Shown here piece by piece: positions 35,586 through 44,866 of a stretch of DNA of 64,000 nt. The notes beneath the pieces were generated by a model. The model made no database searches, was not told the origin of the DNA, and saw nothing but the letters and a program-made list of their open reading frames with translations. The translations under genes were made by a program, and so were the position numbers. The stretch comes from an uncultured Stenotrophomonas sp. (GTDB taxonomy: Bacteria > Pseudomonadota > Gammaproteobacteria > Xanthomonadales > Xanthomonadaceae). The stretch is from positions 1 to 64,000 of the forward strand of contig CAJYNG010000013.1 of the NCBI GenBank assembly GCA_913775725.1. Direction: 5' to 3'. How positions within the stretch are numbered: the stretch's first letter is position 1; every line of letters starts with the position of its first letter.

Positions 35586-36521
35586 TCAACCTTCCTTCGG
35601 CGCCTTTTCCACGTACTTGGCGAACACTTCGTCGATCTGCGTGTCCTTCACCTTTTTGCCGGACTGGATCTCTTCGGCCTGGGTGAACAGCGGAATGATC
35701 ATCGCCATGCCGTCGATCTTGGTCTTCAGGTGCACGCCCGGAGCCTGGGTCAGGAAACCGTCCCAGCGCTGGCGCACCTTGGCCCAGTAACCTGCAGTGG
35801 CCTTCCAGTAATTGCGCGCCGGGGTGAAGTCGACCTCGGTGGTCTTCACGTAGTCGTTGAAGCCGAACTCGCGGGCGATCTCCACCTGGCTGCCATCGGC
35901 GTTGCGCTGCACCTTGGTGTTGAACTGTTCGTGGGTCCAGCCGTTCGGCGTCAGCGTGTGGCGGTTGACCACCGCCAGCGCGTTGTAGTCACTGCGCTTG
36001 GTGTACTCACGGCGCGGCAGCGGGCGCCAGCTCAGGTCGCTGGTCCAGCTCGGCACGTTGTTGGTGTAGGTCCACGTACCGGTGCCGCAGTAACGCGGTG
36101 CATCGCTCACTTCGTACACGCACTGGGTCCAGGCGCCCTGGTTCACCGCCGCCGGAATGCTGCGTACCTTCCAGGTCTGGTCGGCACTGAACTCGAAACG
36201 GTTCGGTGCTTCGTACACCCAGTCCTGGCGCCAGTGCTTGGTGATGTGGCCGCTCTTCTCGTCCAGCAGCAGGTGCTGCAGCACGATGCGCTTCGGCGTG
36301 TCCTCGACCACGATGACCACTTCGCTGCCGCCGCTGCGCATCGCCGGTGCACGCTCGTAGCCCGGCTTCAGCAGCACGGTCTCGTCGAACGCGAAGTCCA
36401 CGGTGTACTCACCCTGCATGGCAAGGATGCTGTCGTGGTCGCGGGCGATATCGGAGGGCTGCGCGCTGGCCACGCCGCTGGCGGCGAGCAGCAGCATGGC
36501 GCTGGCTGTCTGGAGCTTCAT
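35586..36521 (-). CDS. DUF6607 secreted protein
   Basis: A 311-residue protein with a signal peptide (QTASAMLLLAASGVASA, cleaved before QPSDIARD). Conserved blocks: MQGEYTVDFAFDETVLLKPGY, HITKHWRQDWVYE, NQGAWTQCVYEVSDAPRY, TWTSDLSWRPLPRREYTKRSDYNAL and DPA-type C-terminal FTPARNYWKATAGYWAKVRQRWD. It fits DUF6607, a family of unknown function found near TonB-dependent receptors and iron genes. The heme-uptake cluster lies directly upstream, in line with an iron-related role. ATG 36521 has AGGAAGACCCCG upstream. Confidence 0.8.
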   Translation of the reverse strand: MKLQTASAMLLLAASGVASAQPSDIARDHDSILAMQGEYTVDFAFDETVLLKPGYERAPAMRSGGSEVVIVVEDTPKRIVLQHLLLDEKSGHITKHWRQDWVYEAPNRFEFSADQTWKVRSIPAAVNQGAWTQCVYEVSDAPRYCGTGTWTYTNNVPSWTSDLSWRPLPRREYTKRSDYNALAVVNRHTLTPNGWTHEQFNTKVQRNADGSQVEIAREFGFNDYVKTTEVDFTPARNYWKATAGYWAKVRQRWDGFLTQAPGVHLKTKIDGMAMIIPLFTQAEEIQSGKKVKDTQIDEVFAKYVEKAPKEG

Positions 36522-36594
36522 CGGGGTCTTCCTTCGGGGTTGCAGATTCATTGAGGGGCCATCCGTGGCCAACGGGCGTTCCATCAGGAGAGGG

Positions 36595-37194
36595 TCACAG
36601 GCGGATCAGCGGCAGGTCGCCGGGAATCCGTGGCGCCGGACGCCGGGCGGCGTCGGCACAGCAGCAGTCGTCAATCGCCAGTTCGCCTTCAGCGTTTTCC
36701 AGGCGTGCGATGCGGCGCGCGGTGGCCGCGCCCAGCGAAGACAGGGTCGACAGGCTGGCAGCCAGCGTGCGTCCGTCGTCGGCGGCATGCAGGCGCAACG
36801 CGCACAGGCGCCAGCGCTGCCCACCGAGATGGCCGGCCAGGCGCCGCCACAGGCGTTCGCCGACGCTGCCATCGCTGTCGTGTTCCGGTCCCGGCGGCAA
36901 CGCGGCCACCAGCCGGTCCCAGGCCAGGAAATCGCTGTCCGGCAGCAGGTACAGACGCCACACGCAGCGGCCGCGGCCATCGAGGAAGCACAGGCTTTCG
37001 CGCAGGCCCTCGCTATCCACGCCCTGGCAGGCGTGTACGCGTACGGCCTGGCGCCAGCCGCCCAGCTCGTTGCCGTCGGCGTGGTACAGGCACAACACGG
37101 TGCCGAGCGTGGCCAGCTGTGCCGGGGTCGGCCAGGCCGCGCTGTGCGGCGCGGCGATGGAGTCATTCCTGCGTGCGGACAGTGCTCGGCTCAT
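36595..37194 (-). CDS. HemS/ChuS-like half-length heme-handling protein
   Basis: A protein of about 199 residues with no signal peptide. The stretch LATLGTVLCLYHADGNELGGW and then ESLCFLDGRGRCVWRLYLLPDSDFLAW matches the layout of one HemS/ChuS repeat. It is half the length of HemS, which has two. The C-terminus has three consecutive cysteines (DDCCCADAARRPAP) that could bind heme or iron. It begins 4 bp after the receptor gene. Heme transport or degradation is inferred from pattern and context. ATG 37215, 21 bp upstream, is an alternative start. Confidence 0.65.
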   Translation of the reverse strand: MSRALSARRNDSIAAPHSAAWPTPAQLATLGTVLCLYHADGNELGGWRQAVRVHACQGVDSEGLRESLCFLDGRGRCVWRLYLLPDSDFLAWDRLVAALPPGPEHDSDGSVGERLWRRLAGHLGGQRWRLCALRLHAADDGRTLAASLSTLSSLGAATARRIARLENAEGELAIDDCCCADAARRPAPRIPGDLPLIRL

Positions 37195-37198
37195 GAGA

Positions 37199-39442
37199 TC
37201 ACCAGGAAACGGCAAGGCTGGCGGAGAAGGTGCGGCCCGGGCTGCTGAAACGATCGCTCAATGCGCGATTGGTGATCAGGCTCGGGGTGATCGACGACCA
37301 TTCGATGTAGCGCTTGTCGGCCAGGTTGAACACACCGACATTGAAGGTGGCACCCGGTGCGAAGTTCCAGTGCGCCATCAGGTCCAGCACGCCGTAGCCG
37401 GCCGGCTGGTAGACGAACGGCGCCGGTGCGTTCGGATTGGTCTGCGCAGCAGGCGGCGGCAGGCGCTTCTTGCGCTGTACGAAGGTGCCGGCCAGTTCGA
37501 CGCCCCAGGTATCGGTGTCGTACATCAGGCCCAGCGTGCCGCGAAGCGGATCGACCGAGGCCAGCGGTTCGTCATCGGTCCGGTTGTCACCACGCGACCA
37601 TGCCAACGCACTGCGCAGCGCCCAGCCCTTCAGCGCCGGGCTGAGTTCACCGAACTCGATGCCGGCCTTCATTTCCGCGCCATAGATGCGCGCGTCGGCG
37701 ATGTTCTGCGACTGGAACACGGTCAAACCCTGTGCGTTGCGGCCGGTATCGACGTTGGACTGGATGAAATCCTTGTAGTCGTTGTAGTAGCCGCTGACGC
37801 TGACGTACGCCGCCGGTGCGATGAAGCGCAGGCCCAGTTCGTAGCCATCGCTGGTTTCCGGCTTCAGATCCGGATTGGCGATGGCGGTATAGCGGAAGGC
37901 GACATTGGTCAGGCCGATGTTGACGTCGTTGTACGGCGGCGAACGGAAGCCACGCGCATAACCGGCGAACAGCGACCACTGGTCGGTGAAGCGCCAGACC
38001 ATGCCCAGCTTCGGCGACACGCTGGTCTTCTTCAACTGCGCCACGGCCGTGGTCGGGTTGTCTTCGGCGAAGATGCTGTCCACTTCCGGCTTCAGCTCGT
38101 AGCGGTCCACGCGCACGCCCGGCACCAGCGACAGCTTGCCGTCGGCCAGGCGCATCTCATCCTGTGCATACAGGCCCAGCTCGGTGGTCTTGCTGATCGG
38201 GAAGTCACGCACCGGGAAGGTGTCCGGCAGCACCGTGTTGCTGACCACGCCCGCCTTGCTGACCTGGTAGCCGTCGCGCTTCTGGCGGATCTCGGTACGG
38301 GTGCCTTCGAAACCGTAGGTCAATGCGTGCTCGACGCTGCCGGTGGTGAACGCCTTGTTGAACTGCGCCTGCAGGCCATAGGCATGCTGGTCGAAAGAGA
38401 ACACGCGGTGGCGGCGGGTGCCATCGGTGCGGGTCTCGTCGGTCTGCTGCCGGGTTTCGCTGTTCTGCGCATACACCTGCCAGTGCAGGCTGTCGGCGAA
38501 CGGCTGGTCCAGCGCATCCATTTCGTGGGCGAAGGACACGCGGTTGCGCTTCTGGGTGTCGTGGGACTTCATGCCGGTGGCGGCGGCAAGTGCGCCCGGA
38601 GGCGGCACAACGCTGGCAATCGCCGACAGCACATTGGTATCGGTGGTGTCTTCGTTGCCTTCCACGGTCAAGCGGAAGCGCTGGTCTTCGCTGGGTGCAT
38701 AGACCAGCTTGCTGAGCAGGCTGCGGCCGTCGCGATCCTGCGGATTGGACGCGGTGCGGGTGTCGTTGTCACTGCGCACCGTGCCCTTGTTGTCCGTTTC
38801 CTGGCCCTGGTGGTGGTTGACGTTGACCAGGCCGCTCCAGTGGTCGCCACCAAAGGCGGCCGTGGCACCGCCGAGGAGGCCCTTCCACTCACCGTCGTAG
38901 CCGAACTTAAGGCCGAAGTAGCTGTTCTTGCCGTCCTTGAGGTATTCGGCCGGGTCCTTGGTGACGAACGCGACCACGCCACCGAGTGCATCGGAGCCGT
39001 ACAGCGAACTGGCCGGGCCACGCACGATCTCCACGCGCTTGAGCGTATCGAGGTCGGTGAAGTTGCGGTTGGAACTGGCGAACGAACCGATGTCGAACCG
39101 GGTCGGCATGACGATGCCGTCGGTCTGGATGCGCACGCGGTTGCCATCCAGGCCACGGATGCGGAAACCATCCAGGCCGAAGCGGGTCGCGCTGCGGGTA
39201 ACCGACAGGCCCGGCTCGTAGCGCACCAGATCCTTGATGTCCTGCACCAGGTGCCGGTCCATCTGCTCACGGTCGATGACGTCCACGGTGGCCGCCACGT
39301 CACTCACGGCCCGCTCGGTGCGGGTGGCGGTGACCTGCACCCGATCGAATTCGCGCGCATCGGGTGCGGCAGTGGCAGCAGCGTGGGCGGACAGCGGCAG
39401 CGCCATCCAGACAGCAAGGCAAAGGGCGGTATGGCGGGTCAT
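37199..39442 (-). CDS. TonB-dependent hemoglobin/heme receptor
   Basis: A 747-residue outer-membrane receptor for heme or heme proteins. Signal peptide (LCLAVWMALPLSAHA); TonB-box region (DRVQVTATRTERAV); plug domain (DLVRYEPGLSV, FRIRGLDGNRVRIQTDG, VEIVRGPASSLYGSDALGGVV). The heme-receptor FRAP/NPDL motif is present as YARGFRSPPYNDVN ... ANPDLKPETSDG. The barrel ends in SASLAVSW, with a C-terminal aromatic as expected. It lies between hemP and the HemS-like gene, and a Fur box precedes hemP. Confidence 0.93.
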   Translation of the reverse strand: MTRHTALCLAVWMALPLSAHAAATAAPDAREFDRVQVTATRTERAVSDVAATVDVIDREQMDRHLVQDIKDLVRYEPGLSVTRSATRFGLDGFRIRGLDGNRVRIQTDGIVMPTRFDIGSFASSNRNFTDLDTLKRVEIVRGPASSLYGSDALGGVVAFVTKDPAEYLKDGKNSYFGLKFGYDGEWKGLLGGATAAFGGDHWSGLVNVNHHQGQETDNKGTVRSDNDTRTASNPQDRDGRSLLSKLVYAPSEDQRFRLTVEGNEDTTDTNVLSAIASVVPPPGALAAATGMKSHDTQKRNRVSFAHEMDALDQPFADSLHWQVYAQNSETRQQTDETRTDGTRRHRVFSFDQHAYGLQAQFNKAFTTGSVEHALTYGFEGTRTEIRQKRDGYQVSKAGVVSNTVLPDTFPVRDFPISKTTELGLYAQDEMRLADGKLSLVPGVRVDRYELKPEVDSIFAEDNPTTAVAQLKKTSVSPKLGMVWRFTDQWSLFAGYARGFRSPPYNDVNIGLTNVAFRYTAIANPDLKPETSDGYELGLRFIAPAAYVSVSGYYNDYKDFIQSNVDTGRNAQGLTVFQSQNIADARIYGAEMKAGIEFGELSPALKGWALRSALAWSRGDNRTDDEPLASVDPLRGTLGLMYDTDTWGVELAGTFVQRKKRLPPPAAQTNPNAPAPFVYQPAGYGVLDLMAHWNFAPGATFNVGVFNLADKRYIEWSSITPSLITNRALSDRFSSPGRTFSASLAVSW

Positions 39443-39595
39443 CAGGTTCGTTCGGTCAGGCAGGGGAACCCCCGGTTACCGGCACACCCGGAAGGTGCAC
39501 GCGGTAGACCGAGGGGGAGAGAGCGGGAGCGGACGGGTCGCCCACCCTGTCGGCGCTGCCGGCAGGAGGGAGGGAGGCGGGCGACCAGACCGCGA

Positions 39596-39796
39596 TTACT
39601 TGGTCAGGATCAGCTTGTCGTTGCTGGTGTGCCGCAGGCGATAGAAGCGGTCGCCGTGCTGGATCAGGATTTCACGACGGCCCTTGAGCAGGGCTTCGCT
39701 GTCGATGACCTCTTCCGGCGGAACGACGCGGACCGGACGATCGCGGAGGGTCAGCGTTTCGGGGCGCAGCAGCACAGGTTGAGCATTCATGAGCAT
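39596..39796 (-). CDS. hemP: Hemin uptake protein HemP
   Basis: A small protein (66 residues from ATG 39796, 64 from ATG 39790) ending in the HemP signature GRREILIQHGDRFYRLRHTSNDKLILTK-like region. HemP (HmuP) is a positive factor for the expression of the heme receptor downstream in many proteobacteria. The receptor gene follows after 153 bp. A strong Fur box lies 28 bp upstream of its start, so the cluster is likely iron-repressed. Confidence 0.9.
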   Translation of the reverse strand: MLMNAQPVLLRPETLTLRDRPVRVVPPEEVIDSEALLKGRREILIQHGDRFYRLRHTSNDKLILTK

Positions 39797-39823
39797 CTGG
39801 ACTCGTGCGAGGGACGAGTTAAA

Positions 39824-39838
39824 TGATAATGATTCTCA
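39824..39838 (-). promoter_or_regulatory. Fur box upstream of hemP
   Basis: TGATAATGATTCTCA matches the 7-1-7 Fur motif TGATAATnATTATCA at all but one position (C for A). It sits 28 bp upstream of the hemP start in the only strongly AT-rich block of this region (39820-39920). The regulated genes would be hemP, the receptor and the HemS-like gene. Confidence 0.85.
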
Positions 39839-39938
39839 GTTGACAATCAACAACCATTCTCAATTTCATTGATGAGATTAATGATCGAATTCGGAAATTC
39901 GATAGGTAACATCAATTAAAGTTGGGCGCGGTGCCTCT

Positions 39939-40026
39939 GTAGAGTCGAGCCATGCCCGACTGCTCTTGGCGCCGTCGCCAGGAAACGCCCGCGCTGCGCG
40001 CGGAGTCGAGCATGGCTCGACGCCAC
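39939..40026. repeat. SMAG inverted dimer
   Basis: GTAGAGTCGAGCCATGCCCGACT at 39939 faces AGTCGAGCATGGCTCGACGCCAC ending 40026. The second unit ends CCAC in place of CTAC. It lies between the Fur-box region and the aldo/keto reductase gene end. Confidence 0.8.
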
Positions 40027-40035
40027 AAAGGGCTG

Positions 40036-41007
40036 TCAGGCGAAGGCGGCTTCGACCTGGGCCCAGCCGGCGGCGTCGACCTGCTCCAGCACCTCCAGTG
40101 CCTGCAGGTTCTGCAGCAGCTGGCTGACCCGGCTGGCGCCGAGGATCACGCTGGAGACATTCGGATTGCGCAGGCACCAGGCAATCGCCAGCGTGGCCGG
40201 GGTCTGGCCCAGCGCGCGTGCCACTTCACTGAACCGGCGCACCTGGCCCAGGCGGGCCCCGGCGTCAGCACCCAGTACCAGGTCCTGCAACCACTCCATG
40301 CCTTCCCGCCCCAGCCGTGCATCGGCCGGGATGCCCTGGTCGTACTTGCCGGTGAGCAGGCCCGAGGCCAGCGGCGAGAAGATGGTGGTGCCCAGGCCGG
40401 CACCGGCATACAGCGGCGCGTACTCGACCTCGACCCGCTCGCGGTGCAGCAGGTTGTACTGCGGCTGCTCCATCGACGGGCCCTGCAGGTTGCGCGCCTC
40501 GGCGATGTCCAGCGCCTGCTGGATCTGCGCCGCCGACCACTCCGAGGTGCCCCAGTAGAGGATCTTGCCCTGCCGCACCAGGGTATCCATGGCGTGCACG
40601 GTCTCGGCGATCGGCGCGTCCGGATCCGGGCGGTGGCAGTAATAAAGGTCCAGGTAGTCCACCCGCAGGCGCTTGAGCGCGGCATGACAGGCGTCGGTCA
40701 CATGCTTGCGCGACAGCCCGCGCTGGGTCGGCAACGGGTCCTTGGCGCTGCCGAAGAACACCTTGCTGGACACGCAGAAACCGTCGCGCGGCAGGCGCAG
40801 GTCGGTGATCACGTCGCCCATGACCTGTTCGGCACGGCCGTTGGCATAACCCTCGGCGTTGTCGAAGAAGTTGACGCCATGATCCCAGGCGGCAGCCACC
40901 AGGTTGCGAGCCTCATCGCGCGGGACCTGGTCGCCGAAGGTCACCCAGGCGCCGAAGGACAAGGCGGAAATCGGCAGGCCGGTGGAGCCCAGGCGACGGT
41001 ATTGCAT
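40036..41007 (-). CDS. Aldo/keto reductase, Kv-beta (YghZ-like) type
   Basis: A 323-residue NADPH-dependent reductase with an (alpha/beta)8 barrel. The catalytic tetrad is complete: Asp49, Tyr54, Lys82 and His125 (VNFFDNAEGYANG, SSKVFFG, DLYYCHRPDPD). The blocks MQYRRLGSTGLPISALSFGAW and QPQYNLLHRERVE resemble Kv channel beta-subunit and YghZ enzymes, which reduce small aldehydes. ATG 41007 has a good AGGAGA Shine-Dalgarno. It diverges from the nucleoside transporter gene. Confidence 0.92.
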   Translation of the reverse strand: MQYRRLGSTGLPISALSFGAWVTFGDQVPRDEARNLVAAAWDHGVNFFDNAEGYANGRAEQVMGDVITDLRLPRDGFCVSSKVFFGSAKDPLPTQRGLSRKHVTDACHAALKRLRVDYLDLYYCHRPDPDAPIAETVHAMDTLVRQGKILYWGTSEWSAAQIQQALDIAEARNLQGPSMEQPQYNLLHRERVEVEYAPLYAGAGLGTTIFSPLASGLLTGKYDQGIPADARLGREGMEWLQDLVLGADAGARLGQVRRFSEVARALGQTPATLAIAWCLRNPNVSSVILGASRVSQLLQNLQALEVLEQVDAAGWAQVEAAFA

Positions 41008-41200
41008 GCGAATCTCCTGCTGCGGGCCCGCATCCGGGCCGGGATCGAACCCCATTCTACCTGCCGCCGCCAGCCGCAAGCCCTTGCCGTTGCTGGCCTG
41101 ATCGGCACCGATGGCCGCGCGCACGCTGCTTTTTCTTGCTCCGGCCCCTGCCCTGCACTAGGCTTCCCGTTTTTCGCGACGCCCCAGGGGAGTCACTCAC

Positions 41201-42499
41201 ATGGTCGAAGGTTTGGGCAGGATCGGCTTCGGCCTGTTCGGGTTGGCGGTGCTGATCGGCATCACCTGGTTGTTTTCCAATAACAAGCGCGCGGTTGACT
41301 GGAAGCTGGTTGCCACCGGTATCACCCTGCAGATCGCCTTTGCGGCGCTGGTGATCCTGGTGCCGGGCGGGCGCGACGTGTTCGACGCGCTGGGCAAGGG
41401 CTTCGTCAAGATCCTCAGCTACGTCAACGAGGGCTCGGGCTTCATCTTCGGCTCGTTGATGGACACCAAGAATTACGGCTTCATCTTCGCCTTCCAGGTG
41501 TTGCCGACCATCATCTTCTTCTCTGCACTGATGGGGGTGATGTACCACCTCAACATCATGCAGGGCATCGTGCGCGTGATGGCCTGGTCGATCACCAAGG
41601 TGATGCGCGTGTCGGGTGCGGAAACCACCAGCGTCTGCGCCAGCGTCTTCATCGGCCAGACCGAGGCGCCGCTGACCGTGCGCCCGTACATCGCCAAGAT
41701 GACCCAGTCCGAGCTGCTGACCATGATGATCGGCGGCATGGCGCACATCGCCGGCGGCGTGCTGGCGGCCTACGTGGGCATGCTTGGCGGCGGTGATCCG
41801 GCGCAGCAGGCCTTCTACGCCAAGCACCTGCTGGCAGCCAGCATCATGGCGGCCCCGGCCACCCTGGTCGTGGCCAAGCTGCTGATCCCGGAAACCGGCA
41901 CCCCGCTGACCCGCGGCACGGTGAAGATGGAAGTCGAAAAGACCTCCAGCAACATCATCGACGCGGCCGCTGCCGGTGCCGGTGACGGCCTGAAGCTGGC
42001 GCTGAACATCGGCGCGATGCTGCTGGCCTTCATCGCCCTGATCGCGCTGCTGAACGCACCGCTGACCTGGATCGGCGATGTGACCGGCCTGGCCGCCGCC
42101 ATCGGCAAGCCGACCAACCTGTCGACCATCTTCGGTTACGTGCTGGCCCCGATCGCCTGGGTGATCGGCACCCCGTGGGCCGATGCCACCACCGTCGGTT
42201 CGCTGATCGGCCAGAAGGTCGTGATCAACGAGTTCGTGGCCTACACCGAGCTGTCGCAGATCGTGAACGGCCAGATCGCCGGCGTGAGCCTGTCCGAGGA
42301 AGGTCGCCTGATCGCTACCTACGCGCTGTGCGGCTTCGCCAACTTCAGCTCGATCGCGATCCAGATCGGCGGCATCGGCGGCCTGGCCCCGGAACGTCGC
42401 CACGACCTGGCCAAGTTCGGCCTGCGCGCCGTGCTGGGCGGTACCATTGCCACCTTCATGACGGCGACCATCGCCGGCGTGCTGACGCACTTCAGTTGA
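41201..42499 (+). CDS. NupC-type concentrative nucleoside transporter
   Basis: A 432-residue inner-membrane symporter of the CNT family with about ten transmembrane segments. Conserved blocks: GSGFIFGSLMDTKNYGFIFAFQVLPTIIFFSALMGV, GQTEAPL (substrate motif), GGMAHIAGGVLAAYVGMLGG, and EFVAYTELS with SEEGRLIATYALCGFANFSSIAIQIGG. It imports nucleosides driven by protons or sodium. It lies 25 bp upstream of a PfkB-family kinase that would phosphorylate what it brings in; the operon ends at a good terminator. Confidence 0.94.
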   Translation: MVEGLGRIGFGLFGLAVLIGITWLFSNNKRAVDWKLVATGITLQIAFAALVILVPGGRDVFDALGKGFVKILSYVNEGSGFIFGSLMDTKNYGFIFAFQVLPTIIFFSALMGVMYHLNIMQGIVRVMAWSITKVMRVSGAETTSVCASVFIGQTEAPLTVRPYIAKMTQSELLTMMIGGMAHIAGGVLAAYVGMLGGGDPAQQAFYAKHLLAASIMAAPATLVVAKLLIPETGTPLTRGTVKMEVEKTSSNIIDAAAAGAGDGLKLALNIGAMLLAFIALIALLNAPLTWIGDVTGLAAAIGKPTNLSTIFGYVLAPIAWVIGTPWADATTVGSLIGQKVVINEFVAYTELSQIVNGQIAGVSLSEEGRLIATYALCGFANFSSIAIQIGGIGGLAPERRHDLAKFGLRAVLGGTIATFMTATIAGVLTHFS

Positions 42500-42524
42500 A
42501 CCCTTGGTTGAGAAAAGATTCCCT

Positions 42525-43490
42525 ATGAGCAGCAGTGTCGTTGTCGTCGGTTCCTTCAATGTCGATCACGTGTGGCGGTGCGAGTCGCTGCCGGCACCGG
42601 GTGCGACCATTGCCGGCCGTTACAGCACCGGCCCCGGTGGCAAGGGCTTCAACCAGGCCGTGGCGGCCTGCCGTGCCGGTGCCGACACCCACTTCGTGTG
42701 TGCGCTGGGCGACGACGCCGGTGGCGCCACCGCCCGTGAGCTGGCCGCGCAGGACGGCTTCGGTCTGATCGCCGAAGCCAGCAGCGAACCGACCGGCACC
42801 GCCGGCATCTACGTCGATGCCCGTGGCCGCAACACCATCGTGATCGGCCCGGGTGCCAACGCCGCGCTCAGCACCGACTTCCTGCAACAGCAGCAGGCAC
42901 TGCTGACCGGCGCCAAGGTGGTGCTGGTGCAGCTGGAATCGCCGGTGCAGACCATCGAAGCGGCACTGGCCACGGCCCGCGAGGCCGGCGTCACCACCGT
43001 GCTCAACACCGCACCGGCCGATGCCCCCTCGACCATCGGCCTGCTCAAGCTGGCCGATGTGATCACCCCGAACGAGACCGAGTTCGCTGCCCTGCTCGGC
43101 CGCCATGTCGGTGAGCGCGTGGATGCCAACGACGTCGCCGCGCTGGATGGCGCCAGCCTGCACGCGCTGTGCCGCAAGCTGGTCGGCAACGGCACCGTGG
43201 TGGTCACGCTGGGTTCGGTGGGCGTGTTCGTGTCGCATGCCGACGAGAACCTGCGCGGCGATACCCAGCCGTACTACCGCGTGGGTGCCGAACAGGTGCA
43301 GGCGATCGACACCACCGGTGCCGGTGACGCCTTCAACGGTGCGCTGGCCGCGTCGCTGGCGCAGGTGGCCGACGCCCCGTTCGCCCGTCACGTGCGCTTC
43401 GCCAACCAGTTCGCCGGTCGTTCGACCGAGAAGGAAGGCGCCGCTGCGGCAATGCCGCGTTTCACCCCGGCCGACGCTGAAGCCAAGTAA
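42525..43490 (+). CDS. PfkB-family sugar or nucleoside kinase (ribokinase-like)
   Basis: A 321-residue kinase starting MSSSVVVVGSFNVDHVWRCESLPAPG. It has the substrate Gly-Gly motif TGPGGKGFNQAVAACRAG near residue 39 and the catalytic C-terminal box DTTGAGDAFNGALAASLA near residue 263, whose second Asp is the base. NETEF is in the linker. The build is that of ribokinase, but with the nucleoside transporter upstream, inosine-guanosine or ribose kinase activity is equally possible. ATG 42525 is chosen over ATG-less upstream extension (GTG 42504). Confidence 0.92.
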   Translation: MSSSVVVVGSFNVDHVWRCESLPAPGATIAGRYSTGPGGKGFNQAVAACRAGADTHFVCALGDDAGGATARELAAQDGFGLIAEASSEPTGTAGIYVDARGRNTIVIGPGANAALSTDFLQQQQALLTGAKVVLVQLESPVQTIEAALATAREAGVTTVLNTAPADAPSTIGLLKLADVITPNETEFAALLGRHVGERVDANDVAALDGASLHALCRKLVGNGTVVVTLGSVGVFVSHADENLRGDTQPYYRVGAEQVQAIDTTGAGDAFNGALAASLAQVADAPFARHVRFANQFAGRSTEKEGAAAAMPRFTPADAEAK

Positions 43491-43491
43491 T

Positions 43492-43508
43492 TCCACGCCA
43501 TGCGTGGA
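43492..43508. repeat. Short SMAG-like palindrome
   Basis: TCCACGC CAT GCGTGGA, a 7-bp perfect stem, directly after the kinase stop. Confidence 0.6.
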
Positions 43509-43513
43509 TGAAG

Positions 43514-43543
43514 AAGCCCGGGTGTGCAGACACCCGGGCTTTT
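43514..43543 (+). terminator. Intrinsic terminator of the nucleoside operon
   Basis: A 12-bp perfect stem AAGCCCGGGTGT/ACACCCGGGCTT with a GCAG loop, followed by TTCTGTTT. It is 23 bp past the kinase stop and also serves the convergent MFS gene. Confidence 0.85.
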
Positions 43544-43568
43544 CTGTTTGCCTTTCAATGAGACAGGT

Positions 43569-44774
43569 CTACACCAGGCGTGGATGAACGAGACCGGGCA
43601 ATCGTCGCAGCAGCAGGCCCGCGACGATTGCCAGCAGCGCCACGGCAGCCGCCACCACGCCCAGCGATGCCAGGCCGAAGCGTTCGATGGCCCCACCTCC
43701 CAGCAGCGCGCCGAGGCCGATGCCGGCGTTGGCCGCAGACACATTCAAGGTTCCCGCCAGCGCCTGCGCCTGGGGCGCCGCACGCATCACCCGCACCTGG
43801 CAGAGCGGGAACAATGCGGTATGCGCCACACCCCACAGGGCCAATGCGATGAGCACGAATGCGCCGTGGCCGGCCAGCCCGACACTGGCCAGCATGCCCA
43901 GCGCCAGCACCGCGCAGAACACCAGGGTCGCGCCCAGTGGCGCACGATCGACCCAGCGCCCACCCAGTGCGTTGCCGAGCAGCCCCACGGCGCCGAAGCC
44001 CATCAGCCACCAGCCCACCTGTGCCGCCGGTACCTGCATCAGTCGCTCCAGCACATCGGCCAGGTAGGTGTAGGCAGCAAACATCGCGGTGAACACCAGC
44101 ACCGACAGCAGCACATGGCCCAGCAACTGCGGCTGGCGCAGCACTCGTGCCTGTTCGCCCAGCGCGCGCCGCGGTCCGGCCACGGTGTCCGGCATCCACA
44201 ACGCCAGCGCGCCCGCCATCAACAGCGACAGAGCCGCCAACAGCCAGAAGCTGCCGCGCCAGCCGAGGGCGTCGGCGGCCAACGTACCCAGCGGGATACC
44301 GAACAGCATTGCGGCGGTGATACCCAGGTAGACCCGCGCGACCGCACGACCTCCCTGCCCCGCAGGGGCCAGCTGCGCGGCAGTCTCACTGGCCGTGCCC
44401 CAGAACACCGGCAGGGCCAGTGCCGGCAGCACCCGCGCCAGCGCCAGCAGCCACGGCTGCGTGGCCATCGCGGCCAACGCGTTGGAACCCGCGAACAACA
44501 GCAGAATGGCCACGAACAGGCGGCGCCGGCCGACGTGTGACAGCAGCGCGGTCAATGGTGGCCCGGCCAGCATCACGGTGAACGCGAACAAGGTGACCAG
44601 TTGCCCGGCACCGGCAATGCCCAGGCCAAGGTCGCGCGCCAGCGCGGGCAACAGGCCGACGATCAGGAACTCGGTGGTGACGATGACGAAGGCGGACACC
44701 GCCAGCAGGACGACCGAAAGACGTGCGCGAGCGGTTGCGTGGACAGCGGCCACGGCGGAATCAAGGGAGGACAT
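43569..44774 (-). CDS. MFS transporter, sugar efflux (SetA/YdeA-like) DHA1 type
   Basis: A 401-residue 12-segment major facilitator protein. N-terminal LLAVSAFVIVTTEFLIVGLLPALA and LSHVGRRRLFVAILLL (motif A form) are typical of sugar and drug exporters like YdeA. FWGTASETAAQLAP is in the third helix region. It diverges from a LysR regulator gene with about 90 bp between starts, the standard layout of a regulator beside its target. The substrate is unknown. Confidence 0.87.
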   Translation of the reverse strand: MSSLDSAVAAVHATARARLSVVLLAVSAFVIVTTEFLIVGLLPALARDLGLGIAGAGQLVTLFAFTVMLAGPPLTALLSHVGRRRLFVAILLLFAGSNALAAMATQPWLLALARVLPALALPVFWGTASETAAQLAPAGQGGRAVARVYLGITAAMLFGIPLGTLAADALGWRGSFWLLAALSLLMAGALALWMPDTVAGPRRALGEQARVLRQPQLLGHVLLSVLVFTAMFAAYTYLADVLERLMQVPAAQVGWWLMGFGAVGLLGNALGGRWVDRAPLGATLVFCAVLALGMLASVGLAGHGAFVLIALALWGVAHTALFPLCQVRVMRAAPQAQALAGTLNVSAANAGIGLGALLGGGAIERFGLASLGVVAAAVALLAIVAGLLLRRLPGLVHPRLV

Positions 44775-44866
44775 GGGCGGGCATCAGAACAGGGGCCGTC
44801 AGCCTATTTCCTCCCTGAATTCCGATTACTGCTATGTTTTCCGTCGATTCCGGACAGACATTCTCC

